Positions 33,694 to 45,248 of a stretch of DNA of 64,000 bases are shown here, piece by piece. Location: NCBI RefSeq assembly GCF_003987565.1, contig NZ_NGJY01000001.1:62001-126000 (forward strand). The letters run 5' to 3'. The notes under the pieces are model-generated. The model was not told where the DNA came from. It saw only the letters and a list, made by a program, of their open reading frames with translations, and ran no database searches. The position numbers and the translations under genes are program-made. The number at the start of each line of letters is the position of its first letter. Positions within the stretch are counted from its first letter, which is position 1. Origin of the DNA: Vagococcus fessus (GTDB lineage: Bacteria; Bacillota; Bacilli; Lactobacillales; Vagococcaceae).

Positions 33694-34425
33694 ATGGAAG
33701 AAAAATCCTGGATTGTTACTATTGCGGGTTTTGATTTTGACGCAACGGTATGTATGATGGTTTTGCTAACATGTCTGATAATTTTCGGATTTGTGATGTA
33801 CTGTTCAAGAAATCTTCAACTGAAACCAACAGGGAAACAAAACTTTTTAGAATGGATCATTGATTTCGTTAAAGGGATCTTGAAAGGTAACTTGCCTGGT
33901 AATGAAGTGAATAACTATCATTTATTAGCGTTTACTATGTTCTTATTTGTTCTTGTTTCAAACATCTTGGGTTTGGTGACGAAAATCGGTATTCATAACA
34001 CTCAGGGTGAAGAAATCAGTTTTTGGAAGAGTCCAACAGCCGATCCGTTAGTAACACTAACGTTGGCAACATTGGTTATTCTTTTAACCAATTATTTTGG
34101 AGTTGAGAAATTTGGTGGAAAAGGCTACTTTGATCACAGCTTTGCCCAACCGGCTAAATTCTTAATGCCAGTAAAATTGATGGAAGAATTTACTAACGTT
34201 TTAACGTTAGGTCTTCGTCTATACGGTAACATCTATGCAGGTGAAGTATTATTAACACTTATTTCAAGTAAATTAGCTGTTAATGGTCCTGTATCATTTG
34301 TTCTTGCGATTCCATTAGAAATGATTTGGATAGGATTCTCAATCTTTATCGGTGGTATTCAAGCGTATGTGTTTGTAACCTTGTCAATGGTTTACTTATC
34401 TCACAAAGTAGCAACAGAGCACTAA
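33694..34425 (+). CDS. atpB: F-type ATP synthase subunit a
   Basis: A 243-residue, five-to-six-helix membrane protein. The essential Arg lies in FTNVLTLGLRLYGNIYAGEV, and FIGGIQAYVFVTLSMVYLS is the conserved last helix. It forms the half-channels for protons next to the c-ring. First gene of the complete atpBEFHAGDC set; no atpI is seen upstream. RBS AGAGGTGAAG. The next gene, atpE, begins 56 bases on. Confidence 0.96.
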   Translation: MEEKSWIVTIAGFDFDATVCMMVLLTCLIIFGFVMYCSRNLQLKPTGKQNFLEWIIDFVKGILKGNLPGNEVNNYHLLAFTMFLFVLVSNILGLVTKIGIHNTQGEEISFWKSPTADPLVTLTLATLVILLTNYFGVEKFGGKGYFDHSFAQPAKFLMPVKLMEEFTNVLTLGLRLYGNIYAGEVLLTLISSKLAVNGPVSFVLAIPLEMIWIGFSIFIGGIQAYVFVTLSMVYLSHKVATEH

Positions 34426-34481
34426 AAATGTAGTAACATGTAACAAAAAAAGTATATGGATTAATTAGGAGGAAGTATAAT

Positions 34482-34694
34482 ATGAATTATATCGCAGCAT
34501 CTATCGCAGTTTTTGGGTCAGCAATCGCGGCCGCTTATGGTAATGGTAAAGTAATCGCTAAAACAATCGAGTGTATGGCTCGCCAACCAGAAATGTCTGG
34601 TGAATTAAAATCAACAATGTTTATCGGTGTTGGTTTAATCGAGGCCGTGCCAATTCTAGGTGTGGTTATCGCTTTACTATTAATTTTCTTATAA
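34482..34694 (+). CDS. atpE: F-type ATP synthase subunit c
   Basis: A 70-residue hairpin of two helices with polar loop ARQPE and the ion-carrying Glu in [12 protein letters not shown]. The Gln and Ser/Thr that accompany this Glu in sodium-driven c-rings are not present at the expected places, so proton coupling is likely. The strong RBS TTAGGAGGAAG suits the high copy need of subunit c. A strong hairpin lies just after the gene (34704-34746). Confidence 0.96.
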   Translation: MNYIAASIAVFGSAIAAAYGNGKVIAKTIECMARQPEMSGELKSTMFIGVGLIEAVPILGVVIALLLIFL

Positions 34695-34703
34695 AATATA
34701 CAC

Positions 34704-34746
34704 GAAGGCAGGACGCCGAACGTATCGGACAACCGTCTCTGCTTTC
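34704..34746 (+). promoter_or_regulatory. Strong hairpin between atpE and atpF
   Basis: GAAGGCAGGAC (34704-34714) pairs with GTC-T-CTGCTTTC (34735-34746, one bulge), enclosing CCGA-ACGTA-TCGG. It is followed by a T-rich but broken tail. The 151- to 175-base gap it sits in is far larger than the other gaps of the operon. It could be a partial terminator, RNase stop or stabiliser that raises atpE mRNA relative to later genes. Confidence 0.65.
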
Positions 34747-34869
34747 TTTCTATTTTTAAGAAATGCTAGTCAGTGTGTCGATTAGTGAGTAATAATTTCT
34801 TCTATAGTAATGTTACTTTATAAGAAGATCAGGAAACTAGTATAAATGAGAGAGGAAGTTCGAGCGATT

Positions 34870-35391
34870 ATGATCAATAATCTAGTTATAAGTAGTGTAC
34901 CGACTACTGTTTTTACTACGATGGCTTTTGTCAGTTTGTCTTTTCTTATTTTAATTATCTTAATTAAAAAATTCGCTTGGGGTAACATCATGGCAATCAT
35001 GGACGAGCGTGCTAATAAAATCTCTAGTGATTTAGACGGTGCGGAACAAGCTAAGATTGAAGCAGATGCTTTACGTCAACAAAGTGAAGAAGAATTAACC
35101 CTTGCAAGAAAAGAAGCGGCAGTCATCATTAAACGAGCTAAAGATAACGCAGAAAACAGTGCGCAAAGCATTGTGACAGAAGCTCGTACAGAAGCGCTTA
35201 ATTACCGTGAAAAAGCGCAACATGACATGGCGTTAGAAAGAGAACAATTAATCGAATCTGCTCGTCATGAAGTAGCAGATTTATCAGTTCAGATAGCTTC
35301 TAAAATATTGAAAAAAGAATTGAATGCTGATACTCATAAAGAGTTAATCAATTCTTATATTGAAGGGCTGGGAACACAAAATGAAGACTGA
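34870..35391 (+). CDS. atpF: F-type ATP synthase subunit b
   Basis: A 173-residue stator protein: one N-terminal helix (VFTTMAFVSLSFLILIILIKKFAW) and a long charged alpha-helix that dimerises and reaches to F1. I use ATG 34870 (MINNLVISS), since family members begin near this point; AGGAAG lies 11 bases upstream. An ATG at 34846 would add 8 charged residues in front. Its end overlaps the start of atpH by 11 bases. Confidence 0.93.
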   Translation: MINNLVISSVPTTVFTTMAFVSLSFLILIILIKKFAWGNIMAIMDERANKISSDLDGAEQAKIEADALRQQSEEELTLARKEAAVIIKRAKDNAENSAQSIVTEARTEALNYREKAQHDMALEREQLIESARHEVADLSVQIASKILKKELNADTHKELINSYIEGLGTQNED

Positions 35392-35923
35392 AAATTTAAC
35401 GATTGACAGACGATATGGTCGTGTTCTTTATGAAACAGCAAAAGAAGAAAAACATCTTGACGAAACTCACGACGAGCTAGTTGCTCTTAGAGAGATTTAT
35501 GAGGATGTTCCCGAATTAGGTCGTATCCTTAGTGATGACCGTTTGGAACCTTTTGAAAAAGTCGACATTCTACATGAATTAGACAAAGAGTTTAGTGAGA
35601 CCATTTCAAAATTTTTACGTGTTATTTATGAATACGGAAGAATGGATGAAGTGCCACAAATTATCGAAGAATTTGAATTCTTATATTACGAGAATAAAGG
35701 GATCTTAGTAGCAGACGTAACATCAGCTGTTCCTCTTACAGATGAACAAGTGACAAACGTTGAATCTGAGATTGCTAAAAACTTCGGTTATGAAAAAGTA
35801 ATTTTACGAAGCAAAGTAGATCCTGATATTTTAGGTGGCTTAATAGTTAATGCGGCTCATAAAGTGATTGACAATAGTGTCAAAAAACAACTTGAAACGA
35901 TGCATAAAGAACTACTTAAGTAA
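35381..35923 (+). CDS. atpH: F-type ATP synthase subunit delta
   Basis: A 180-residue OSCP/delta protein: RRYGRVLYETAKEEKHLDE at the start, and the conserved C-terminal KVDPDILGGLIVNAAHKVIDNSVK. It joins subunit b to the top of F1. The ATG at 35381 lies inside the end of atpF, so translation is coupled; a TTG at 35360 is a less likely start. Confidence 0.94.
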   Translation: MKTENLTIDRRYGRVLYETAKEEKHLDETHDELVALREIYEDVPELGRILSDDRLEPFEKVDILHELDKEFSETISKFLRVIYEYGRMDEVPQIIEEFEFLYYENKGILVADVTSAVPLTDEQVTNVESEIAKNFGYEKVILRSKVDPDILGGLIVNAAHKVIDNSVKKQLETMHKELLK

Positions 35924-35945
35924 GGGAAATGAGAAAAAGAGGTGA

Positions 35946-37490
<1,545 letters not shown>

Positions 37491-37507
37491 AAGGATGGTG
37501 AATTTGT

Positions 37508-38428
37508 GTGGCTGAATCATTAATTGAAATTAAAAGAAAAATTGCCTCTACAAAGAAAACCAGTCAAATTACGAGCGCGATGCAAATGGTATCAGGTTCA
37601 AAACTAAATAAATCTGAATCATCATCACGTAATTTCCAACGTTACTCAACTAAAATCCGTGAAATGGTAACACATTTAGCGGCAACTCAGTTAGAAACTT
37701 TGGAGAATGATTTTGCATCAGGTGGTAGTGATGACCTGAACCCAGATGATTACCATAGTATGTTACTTTCTCGTCCAGTTAAGAAAACAGGATATATTGT
37801 CATTACAGCAGACAAAGGTTTAGCTGGTGGTTACAATAGTTCTGTTATCAAACAAACTCTGGCTATGTTGTCAGAGGATCATGAAAGTGATGACGAGTAT
37901 GTTATGATGGCAATCGGAAGTGCAGGTGCTGAGTTTTTCAAAACGCGTGGCATGACAATTGCCTATGAATTAAGAGGATTAAGTGATCACCCAACATTTG
38001 ATGAAGTTCGTAAGATTGTTAAAGCGGCTGTTCAAATGTATGATAATCACGTGTTTGATGAATTATACGTGTGTTATAACCATCACGTTAACTCATTGTC
38101 TTCTCAATTCCGTGCTGAAAAAATGTTACCAGTATCAGACTTAGATTCAAGTGAAGCAAAAACTTATGAATTAGAATACATCTTAGAACCAAATGCAGAT
38201 GCTATTCTTGATAAATTATTGCCTCAATACGCTGAAAGTTTGATTTATGGTTCGATTTTAGATGCTAAAACGGCAGAACACGCAGCGCGTATGACTGCAA
38301 TGAAGAGTGCAACAGATAATGCTAAAACTATTATTGACGATTTAACTATTTCCTATAACCGTGCCCGTCAAGCAGCAATCACTCAAGAAATTACAGAGAT
38401 TGTTGGCGGAGCAGCGGCATTAGAGTAA
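37508..38428 (+). CDS. atpG: F-type ATP synthase subunit gamma
   Basis: A 306-residue rotor shaft. N-terminal [22 protein letters not shown] and C-terminal [20 protein letters not shown], both parts of the central coiled coil, are conserved. The start is GTG at 37508 (MAESLIEIK). The central insert is slightly longer than in E. coli, as usual for this group. Confidence 0.96.
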   Translation: MAESLIEIKRKIASTKKTSQITSAMQMVSGSKLNKSESSSRNFQRYSTKIREMVTHLAATQLETLENDFASGGSDDLNPDDYHSMLLSRPVKKTGYIVITADKGLAGGYNSSVIKQTLAMLSEDHESDDEYVMMAIGSAGAEFFKTRGMTIAYELRGLSDHPTFDEVRKIVKAAVQMYDNHVFDELYVCYNHHVNSLSSQFRAEKMLPVSDLDSSEAKTYELEYILEPNADAILDKLLPQYAESLIYGSILDAKTAEHAARMTAMKSATDNAKTIIDDLTISYNRARQAAITQEITEIVGGAAALE

Positions 38429-38431
38429 TAA

Positions 38432-39850
<1,419 letters not shown>

Positions 39851-39866
39851 AATAGGGGGTAGTACT

Positions 39867-40286
39867 ATGACTTACTTAAACGTAGAGATAGTTACTCCAA
39901 ATGGTCTTAGTTATTCAAATGACAAAGCAAAATTAGTCATTGTTAGATCTGTAGATGGAGACTTGGGTATCATGCCAGGTCACTCACCAATTATTGCACC
40001 ACTTACTATAGATGAAGTTAGAGTAAAAGTGGCACGTGATACTGATGAGCAAGACATTATAGCAACTAACGGTGGTATCATGGAAGTCCGTGATGATCTT
40101 GTTACCATAGTAGCAGATAGTGCGGAAGAATCTTCTGATATTGATGTTCCTCGTGCTGAACGTGCTAAATTACGTGCCGAGGCTAAAATTGCAAAAGCCA
40201 AAGAAGAGAAAAATATTGATAATTTACGCCGTGCTGAGGTTGCCCTTAGTCGTGCAATTAACCGTATCAATGTCTCTAAAAAATAG
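39867..40286 (+). CDS. atpC: F-type ATP synthase subunit epsilon
   Basis: A 139-residue protein: beta-sandwich N-terminal part (NVEIVTPNGLSY, DGDLGIMPGHSPI) and a two-helix C-terminal part (ERAKLRAEAKIAKAKEE, RRAEVALSRAINRI) that can inhibit ATP hydrolysis. Last gene of the operon; a perfect terminator starts two bases after its stop. Confidence 0.95.
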   Translation: MTYLNVEIVTPNGLSYSNDKAKLVIVRSVDGDLGIMPGHSPIIAPLTIDEVRVKVARDTDEQDIIATNGGIMEVRDDLVTIVADSAEESSDIDVPRAERAKLRAEAKIAKAKEEKNIDNLRRAEVALSRAINRINVSKK

Positions 40287-40287
40287 T

Positions 40288-40323
40288 AAAAAGCAAGAGA
40301 GTTTGACTCTCTTGCTTTTTTTT
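40288..40323 (+). terminator. Terminator closing the ATP synthase operon
   Basis: Stem AAGCAAGAGAG / CTCTCTTGCTT with a TTTGA loop and a long T run. Confidence 0.95.
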
Positions 40324-40386
40324 ATATTCTAACTATGATACACTAGGCTAGTATTGAAACTATACTGTCATAAGAGAGGTAAAGTT

Positions 40387-40620
40387 ATGCAAGTGTTTGG
40401 TGTAGATGCCTTAGTTCGTTTAGCAAGTCATCTAAGCTTTGTCTATTTAGCTTTTTGGGGGATCCAATCTTTAAAAATAGATGTATTTTTTAAACACAGT
40501 AACCCAACAAGAATCAGAACGATTATAGTCCTTTTTTCTATTGGAGTAGGTTATTTGAGTAGTACGTTCTTTTGGGAATGCTTGACCTTAATAAGAAACT
40601 TTATGTTAACTATTCTATAA
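40387..40620 (+). CDS. DUF1146 (YwzB-like) small membrane protein
   Basis: A 77-residue protein with two hydrophobic segments (HLSFVYLAFWGIQSL and IIVLFSIGVGYLSSTFFW) and the family pattern around FKHSNPTRIRTI. DUF1146 genes commonly lie between the ATP synthase operon and murA in Firmicutes, as here. Function unknown. The ATG at 40387 follows AGAGAGGTAAAG; the in-frame ATG at 40354 has no RBS. Confidence 0.85.
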   Translation: MQVFGVDALVRLASHLSFVYLAFWGIQSLKIDVFFKHSNPTRIRTIIVLFSIGVGYLSSTFFWECLTLIRNFMLTIL

Positions 40621-40628
40621 GTCAAGGG

Positions 40629-40656
40629 TTGAATAAAGTAGCGTTTGTAGTATAAT
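40629..40656 (+). promoter_or_regulatory. Likely promoter of murA
   Basis: TTGAAT (40629-40634), 16-base spacer, TATAAT (40651-40656), about 60 bases before the murA start. Confidence 0.65.
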
Positions 40657-40714
40657 AACAGTGTTAAATAAAAATTGAAATGTAAATTTTCTTGAAAATA
40701 TATTTGGAGGTATC

Positions 40715-42028
40715 ATGATGGATCAAATTATTGTCCGTGGTGGAAATAAACTAAAAGGTAGAGTTAAAATTGAAGGGGCTAAAAATGCTGTGTTACCAAT
40801 TTTAGCTGCTGGATTGTTAGGGGAAGAAGGAACATCTGTATTAGATAATGTTCCAATTCTTTCAGACGTATTTATGATGAAAGAAGTCATTCATCATTTG
40901 AATACAGAAATAAAATTTGATCAAGATAATAATTGTGTCACTATTGATGCGACAAAACAATTATTAGATGAAGCGCCATATGAGTATGTTAGTCAAATGC
41001 GTGCTTCAATTGTTGTAATGGGTCCACTTTTAGCTCGTAATCATCACGCTCGTGTTGCAATGCCAGGCGGATGTATGATTGGTTCTCGTCCGATTGACCT
41101 TCATTTAAAAGGTTTTGAAGCGTTAGGTGCTATTATTAACCAAGAAGAAGGTTATATTGAAGCAACTGCTCCAAATGGCTTAAAAGGAGCGCGTATCTAT
41201 CTTGATTTTCCAAGTGTTGGAGCGACTCAAAATATCATGATGGCTGCTGTTAAAGCTGAAGGAACAACGACTATTGAGAATGCTGCTCGTGAACCAGAGA
41301 TTGTTGATTTAGCAATGGTCCTTAATAAAATGGGTGCTAAAATTACGGGTGCTGGAACTGAAACAATGAAAATTGAAGGTGTTAATAAATTATATGGTGT
41401 AAAACACCGTATTGTTCAAGACCGTATTGAAGCGGGAACATTTATGGTAGCTGCTGCTATGACACAAGGTGATATTTTAATTGAAGAAGCTATTATGGAA
41501 CATAATGGCCCATTAATTTCTAAATTACGCGAGATGGGTGTTTTAATTAAAGAGGAAGACGAGGGTGTTCGTGTTATTGGACCTGCTGTTCTTAAATCAA
41601 CAGATGTTAAAACATTACCACATCCAGGATTCCCTACGGACATGCAAGCGCAAATCAGTGCACTTCAAGTTGTTGCCGAGGGAACAAGTGTTGTAACGGA
41701 AACAGTTTTTGAAAATCGTTACCAACATTTAATGGAAATGGAAAAAATGGGCGCTAACTTCAAGATTGAAAATAATGTAGCCTATATTTACGATAAATCT
41801 AAATTACATGGTGCGGAAGTTGCAGCGACTGATTTACGTGCAGCCGCAGCACTAGTATTAGTTGGTTTGGTTGCTGAAGATCAAACAAAAGTAACTCATT
41901 TAGAGTACTTAGATCGTGGCTACTATAACTTCCATAAAAAATTAGAAGCATTAGGGGCTAATATTGAACGTATCAACCAACCTGTTGCGTCTAAAGAATC
42001 ACAAGAAGAAACAGTTAAATCTGTTTAA
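40715..42028 (+). CDS. murA: UDP-N-acetylglucosamine 1-carboxyvinyltransferase
   Basis: A 437-residue EPSP-synthase-fold enzyme for the first committed peptidoglycan step, transfer of enolpyruvate from PEP to UDP-GlcNAc. Seen: [12 protein letters not shown] at the N-terminus and the active loop [15 protein letters not shown] with catalytic Cys120, the target of fosfomycin (Cys, not the Asp of resistant forms). Position after atp and DUF1146 suits the murA1 paralogue; Firmicutes often have a second copy elsewhere. Two consecutive ATG codons (40715, 40718) follow GGAGG; either could be used. Confidence 0.95.
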   Translation: MMDQIIVRGGNKLKGRVKIEGAKNAVLPILAAGLLGEEGTSVLDNVPILSDVFMMKEVIHHLNTEIKFDQDNNCVTIDATKQLLDEAPYEYVSQMRASIVVMGPLLARNHHARVAMPGGCMIGSRPIDLHLKGFEALGAIINQEEGYIEATAPNGLKGARIYLDFPSVGATQNIMMAAVKAEGTTTIENAAREPEIVDLAMVLNKMGAKITGAGTETMKIEGVNKLYGVKHRIVQDRIEAGTFMVAAAMTQGDILIEEAIMEHNGPLISKLREMGVLIKEEDEGVRVIGPAVLKSTDVKTLPHPGFPTDMQAQISALQVVAEGTSVVTETVFENRYQHLMEMEKMGANFKIENNVAYIYDKSKLHGAEVAATDLRAAAALVLVGLVAEDQTKVTHLEYLDRGYYNFHKKLEALGANIERINQPVASKESQEETVKSV

Positions 42029-42043
42029 TAAGGAGAGTCCACA

Positions 42044-42223
42044 ATGAGTAGTACGACTAGATATATTGTGAGAAAATTAATAGCGATCGCGTTATTTGTA
42101 TTGTTAGCATTAGTTCTATTAGCAATTGGTCTAATGATTGGCTATGGTGTTGTGGGAGACGGAAATATGTTTGATGTGTTTCATAAAGCAACCTGGTCTC
42201 ATATCTCGAAATTTTTAAATTAA
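42044..42223 (+). CDS. EpuA-like small membrane protein (59 aa)
   Basis: Directly after murA, behind AAGGAGAG, a 59-residue protein with a basic N-terminus (TTRYIVRKL), one helix (ALFVLLALVLLAIGLMIGYG) and a C-terminus with WSHISKFL. This is the EpuA pattern; databases often mislabel the family as DNA-directed RNA polymerase subunit beta because of its gene neighbourhood. It has no polymerase feature. The role is unknown; cotranscription with murA suggests envelope work. Confidence 0.82.
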   Translation: MSSTTRYIVRKLIAIALFVLLALVLLAIGLMIGYGVVGDGNMFDVFHKATWSHISKFLN

Positions 42224-42251
42224 AAAAGTCATGGGCAACCATGGCTTTTTT
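42222..42251 (+). terminator. Terminator after murA unit
   Basis: AAAAAGTCATGG-GCAA-CCATGGCTTTTT, one G-T pair, T run. Confidence 0.88.
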
Positions 42252-42280
42252 AGCATACTTATAAAAGAAAGTGAGTAATC

Positions 42281-42562
42281 ATGAAAAAAATTATTTTAAG
42301 TGTCGTACATTTTTACCAAAAGCACATTTCACCTGGGCTTCCTAGACGCTGTCGTTATCATCCTACCTGCTCTCAGTATATGGTTGACGCTGTTAACTAT
42401 CATGGTGGTTTTAAAGGCTTTATAATGGGTATAGGCCGTATTTTTAGATGTCATCCTTTTGTTAAGGGGGGAATAGATTATGTTCCTCTAAAATTTACAG
42501 TAAGACGTAATGAAGGTGGCGAATATGCTGGTCCGTATGAAAGGGAGAAACGAGATGATTAA
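42281..42562 (+). CDS. yidD: Membrane protein insertion efficiency factor YidD
   Basis: A 93-residue protein with the YidD core: [23 protein letters not shown], then [18 protein letters not shown], including the conserved cysteines. It has an amphipathic N-terminal helix and helps YidC-dependent insertion of membrane proteins. It usually lies near rpmH-rnpA-yidC; here it stands alone next to a GNAT gene whose start overlaps its last 8 bases. Confidence 0.93.
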   Translation: MKKIILSVVHFYQKHISPGLPRRCRYHPTCSQYMVDAVNYHGGFKGFIMGIGRIFRCHPFVKGGIDYVPLKFTVRRNEGGEYAGPYEREKRDD

Positions 42563-43016
42563 GAGATTATCAAATGATGACGCCTTACCATGGGAGCTAC
42601 TCTTAGAGGCAGACCCAGAAAAAGAATTAGTGGAAGATTATTTAGAAGAAGCAATTATTTGGGGTTATCAGTCCCAAAATTCAGGTAGATTAACCGGTGT
42701 TTTAGTATTAAAAAAACAGCGAGATGATTTATATGAGATTATGAATGTTTCAGTAGATGAAGTAGAACAAGGTAAAGGAATTGGTACGCTGTTGATTAAA
42801 GAGGCTTTAGCAACTGTATCAAATGCAACTCAAGATTGCTGTAAGGTCCAGGTTAAGACAGGAGATACTTCGAAGCCTGCCTTAGCACTTTATAAAAAAA
42901 ATGGGTTTGAGATAAAAGAAGTTATTGAAAATTATTTTATTGAAAATTATAGTGAACCTATTTTTGAAGACGGGATTCTATTAAAAAATCAAGTTATTCT
43001 AGAAAAAATGGTATAG
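42555..43016 (+). CDS. GNAT-family N-acetyltransferase
   Basis: A 153-residue acetyltransferase. Acetyl-CoA binding motif A is [19 protein letters not shown] (Q/R-x-x-G-x-G/A), and motif B ends in [13 protein letters not shown]. The target (protein, polyamine or drug) cannot be told. The ATG at 42555 follows AAGGGAG and overlaps the yidD stop, so both are translated from one mRNA; the in-frame start at 42510 lies inside yidD. Confidence 0.85.
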   Translation: MIKRLSNDDALPWELLLEADPEKELVEDYLEEAIIWGYQSQNSGRLTGVLVLKKQRDDLYEIMNVSVDEVEQGKGIGTLLIKEALATVSNATQDCCKVQVKTGDTSKPALALYKKNGFEIKEVIENYFIENYSEPIFEDGILLKNQVILEKMV

Positions 43017-43062
43017 AAAAGGTATACTATTTATGAAATAACTTATGAAATGAGGAGATTTT

Positions 43063-43935
43063 ATGTCAGTTTTAGTTTTTGATTGGGGCGGAACAGGGAT
43101 TAAGCACGCTCTTTGGAAAAATGAAAAAGTTGAACAACAAGGGATTTTCCCAACACCATCAACTTGGGATGAGCTAAAAAACAAGATGAAGGAAGTTAAA
43201 GAAACGCATAAAAATGAAGAACTTGAAGGCGTTGCGATTAGCTCGCCGGGTGCAGTTAATAGTGAAAAAGGAATTATAGAGGGAATCAGTGCAATTCCAT
43301 ATATTCATCATTTTCCTATTCAAAAAGAATTGGAAGCGTTTTTTGAATTGCCAGTTTCGTTCGAAAATGATGCTAATGCAGCAGGGATTGCTGAAGTATG
43401 GAAAGGCGCTGCTAAAGAGTATAAAGATGTTCTTTTCTTAGTATTAGGTACTGGTGTAGGTGGAGCTGTCATAAAAGATGGGAAAGTTCAAACAGGAGCA
43501 CACCTATACGGCGGAGAATTTGGTTTGATGTATATGGATGAGAAACATAGTTTTAGTGCCGTAGGAACGGCTGTTAAGATGTCTGACCGTTATTGTGTAC
43601 GTAACAATGTACCAAAAGGAACCTACTCAGGTAAGGAAGTATTTGCCTTTGCCGATGCTGGTGATAAGATTGCTCAAGAAGAAGAAGAAAAGTTTTATAA
43701 TTATGTGGCACAAGGTGTATTTAGCCTTCAGTTCACAATGGATCCAGAATGTATAGTTATCGGTGGTGGTGTATCAGCTAAACCTGGTTTATTGGATGAG
43801 ATTAACAAACGTGTAAAGATCCTTTTTGATGCACATGAGATAAAGGATTTCTTCCCAGTAATAAAAGTGTGTGAGTTTCATAATGATGCTAATTTAATAG
43901 GTGCGGTTGCCACATTTTATCAGCAACAAGCTTAA
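43063..43935 (+). CDS. ROK-family sugar kinase-like protein
   Basis: A 290-residue ROK protein: ATP-binding DWGGTGIKHALW at the N-terminus, ISSPGAVN, and FENDANAAGIAEVWKGAA with the catalytic Asp, then LVLGTGVGGAVI. The zinc motif C-x-C-G-x-x-G-C found in many ROK glucokinases is absent. This type matches ROK kinases for beta-glucosides or amino sugars better than glucokinase. No sugar operon is adjacent. Its terminator was split by an IS (see 43934-45250). Confidence 0.88.
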   Translation: MSVLVFDWGGTGIKHALWKNEKVEQQGIFPTPSTWDELKNKMKEVKETHKNEELEGVAISSPGAVNSEKGIIEGISAIPYIHHFPIQKELEAFFELPVSFENDANAAGIAEVWKGAAKEYKDVLFLVLGTGVGGAVIKDGKVQTGAHLYGGEFGLMYMDEKHSFSAVGTAVKMSDRYCVRNNVPKGTYSGKEVFAFADAGDKIAQEEEEKFYNYVAQGVFSLQFTMDPECIVIGGGVSAKPGLLDEINKRVKILFDAHEIKDFFPVIKVCEFHNDANLIGAVATFYQQQA

Positions 43936-43993
43936 AAAAAAGTCTACTTAATTTCGGGACTGAACCCCTAAAATGAGACAGTAATAAAAACAC

Positions 43994-44835
43994 CTATGCG
44001 GTTACTTGTTTTCGATAATCTATCGGAGATAAGTAGCCGTATTTTTGTTGAATTCTATTTTCATTATAATATGTGATGAAATTTTGTACAGTTTCAATTA
44101 CACTAGATGTAGAGCTTCCAAGCTCGCTTTGTATTCCGAACGTTTCAGTCTTTAGAGTGGAATGAAACGATTCTATTGGAGCATTATCAGCTGGTGTCCC
44201 ATTGCGGGACATACTCCTGTGATGTTCTTTTCTTTTGTGGCTTTATAATAAGCGTATGACGCATAGACCGAACCTTGATCAGAATGTAATAAGCAATCTT
44301 TTGGTAAGTCAGGTAATTGGTGTAATGTATCTAAGACACAGGCAATGTCTTGTTTGTCACTAATTGTGTAGGCTAGTATTTCACCATTAAATAAGTCCAT
44401 AATACTCGATAAATATAATCGTTTAGGCCCATAGTCAAGATAAGTAATATCAGTCGTTAGTTTCTCTAATGGCTTATCTGATTGAAATACTCTATTAACA
44501 ACATTATCTGTTTTGAAATAAGGAGAACCTGGACGTTTACTTCTTTTGATTTTAACTTTGCAAGACAAACCATAGGTTTGCATAATTCTTTGAACAACTT
44601 TATGGTTAATTTTAAGTTCTTTACGAAGTAAATAGGTAATTTTTCTATAGCCATAAGTAAATCGATGGGTTTCACACAATCGTTTAATTTTATCTATTCT
44701 GTCATCCTTTTTACAGCAACTCTTGGTCCAGCGATAATAAGTACTTCTGGCTACGCCAAAGTAATCACATAACCATGTGATAGATAATTTATTTTTAAAG
44801 GTATTAACTAATTTTACAAACGTTTCTTTCTTCAC
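43994..44835 (-). pseudogene. IS3 transposase orfB, frameshifted
   Basis: HTH_21 and rve integrase core: HRFTYGYRKITYLLRKEL, then DITYLD (first Asp), LHSDQGSVYAS (second Asp) and, in another frame, NAPIESFHSTLK (Glu), making the DDE triad. The reading frame is lost near 44214-44216, where one A is missing in GGAAGTATG. Parts 44173-44835 and 43994-44212 are therefore separate frames. The C-terminal piece ends normally (YGYLSPIDYRKQ). Confidence 0.88.
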
Positions 44836-45137
44836 ATCCTTTCCAATTCCTTGTATTTTTTTAAAACGTCAATCTCCTGTCTTAAATACTTATTTTCTTG
44901 ACGTAATTGTTCTTGTGGACTGAGTTCTTCGTGATCTTTCCCGTAACTATACTGTTTACCTACTCCTTGTGAGAATCGGTAAGATTCTCCATTTCGATAC
45001 CATCTCCATCACGTTTTAACTTGAGTTTTACACTTAATGTTTAGGATATCCATAATTTCTTGTATTGTTTTACCTTCTAATTTCATTTGAATAGCCGCTT
45101 CTTTTACTTCAACTGGATAAGCAACTCTTTTTTTCAT
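44834..45137 (-). pseudogene. IS3 transposase orfA with in-frame TGA
   Basis: KKRVAYPVEVKEAAIQMKLEG and the HTH region lead to a TGA at 45009-45011 where a Trp codon is expected (before WRWYRNGE). The rest, a Leu/Glu-rich coiled coil, is open to a TGA that overlaps the orfB start. An A-AAA-AAA slip string near the end is where orfAB frameshifting normally occurs. Confidence 0.8.
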
Positions 45138-45248
45138 AGCAAAAAACACCTCCATTTTTCTTCATTGTACACTGTACATGAATTCAACGGGGGTGTTTTT
45201 ATATGTGTCTCAACCTATGGGTCAGTCCCTTTCTTAAGTAGACTTTTT

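Larger units (their letters stand above)
43955..45229 (-). mobile_element. Decayed IS3-family insertion sequence
   Basis: About 1275 bases, the usual IS3 size. The ends are imperfect inverted repeats: GGGACTGAACCCCTAAAATG at the left and, reversed, GGGACTGACCCATAGGTTGA at the right, continuing to a shared TAAAAACACC. A possible 3-base target repeat TTT flanks it. It holds orfA and orfB on the minus strand, both broken (one TGA in orfA, one 1-base deletion in orfB), so it cannot move by itself. Confidence 0.85.

Noticed and set aside
42044-42223. RNA polymerase beta subunit fragment after murA
   Set aside because: The product is a one-helix EpuA-like membrane protein; the polymerase name used for this family is a database legacy.
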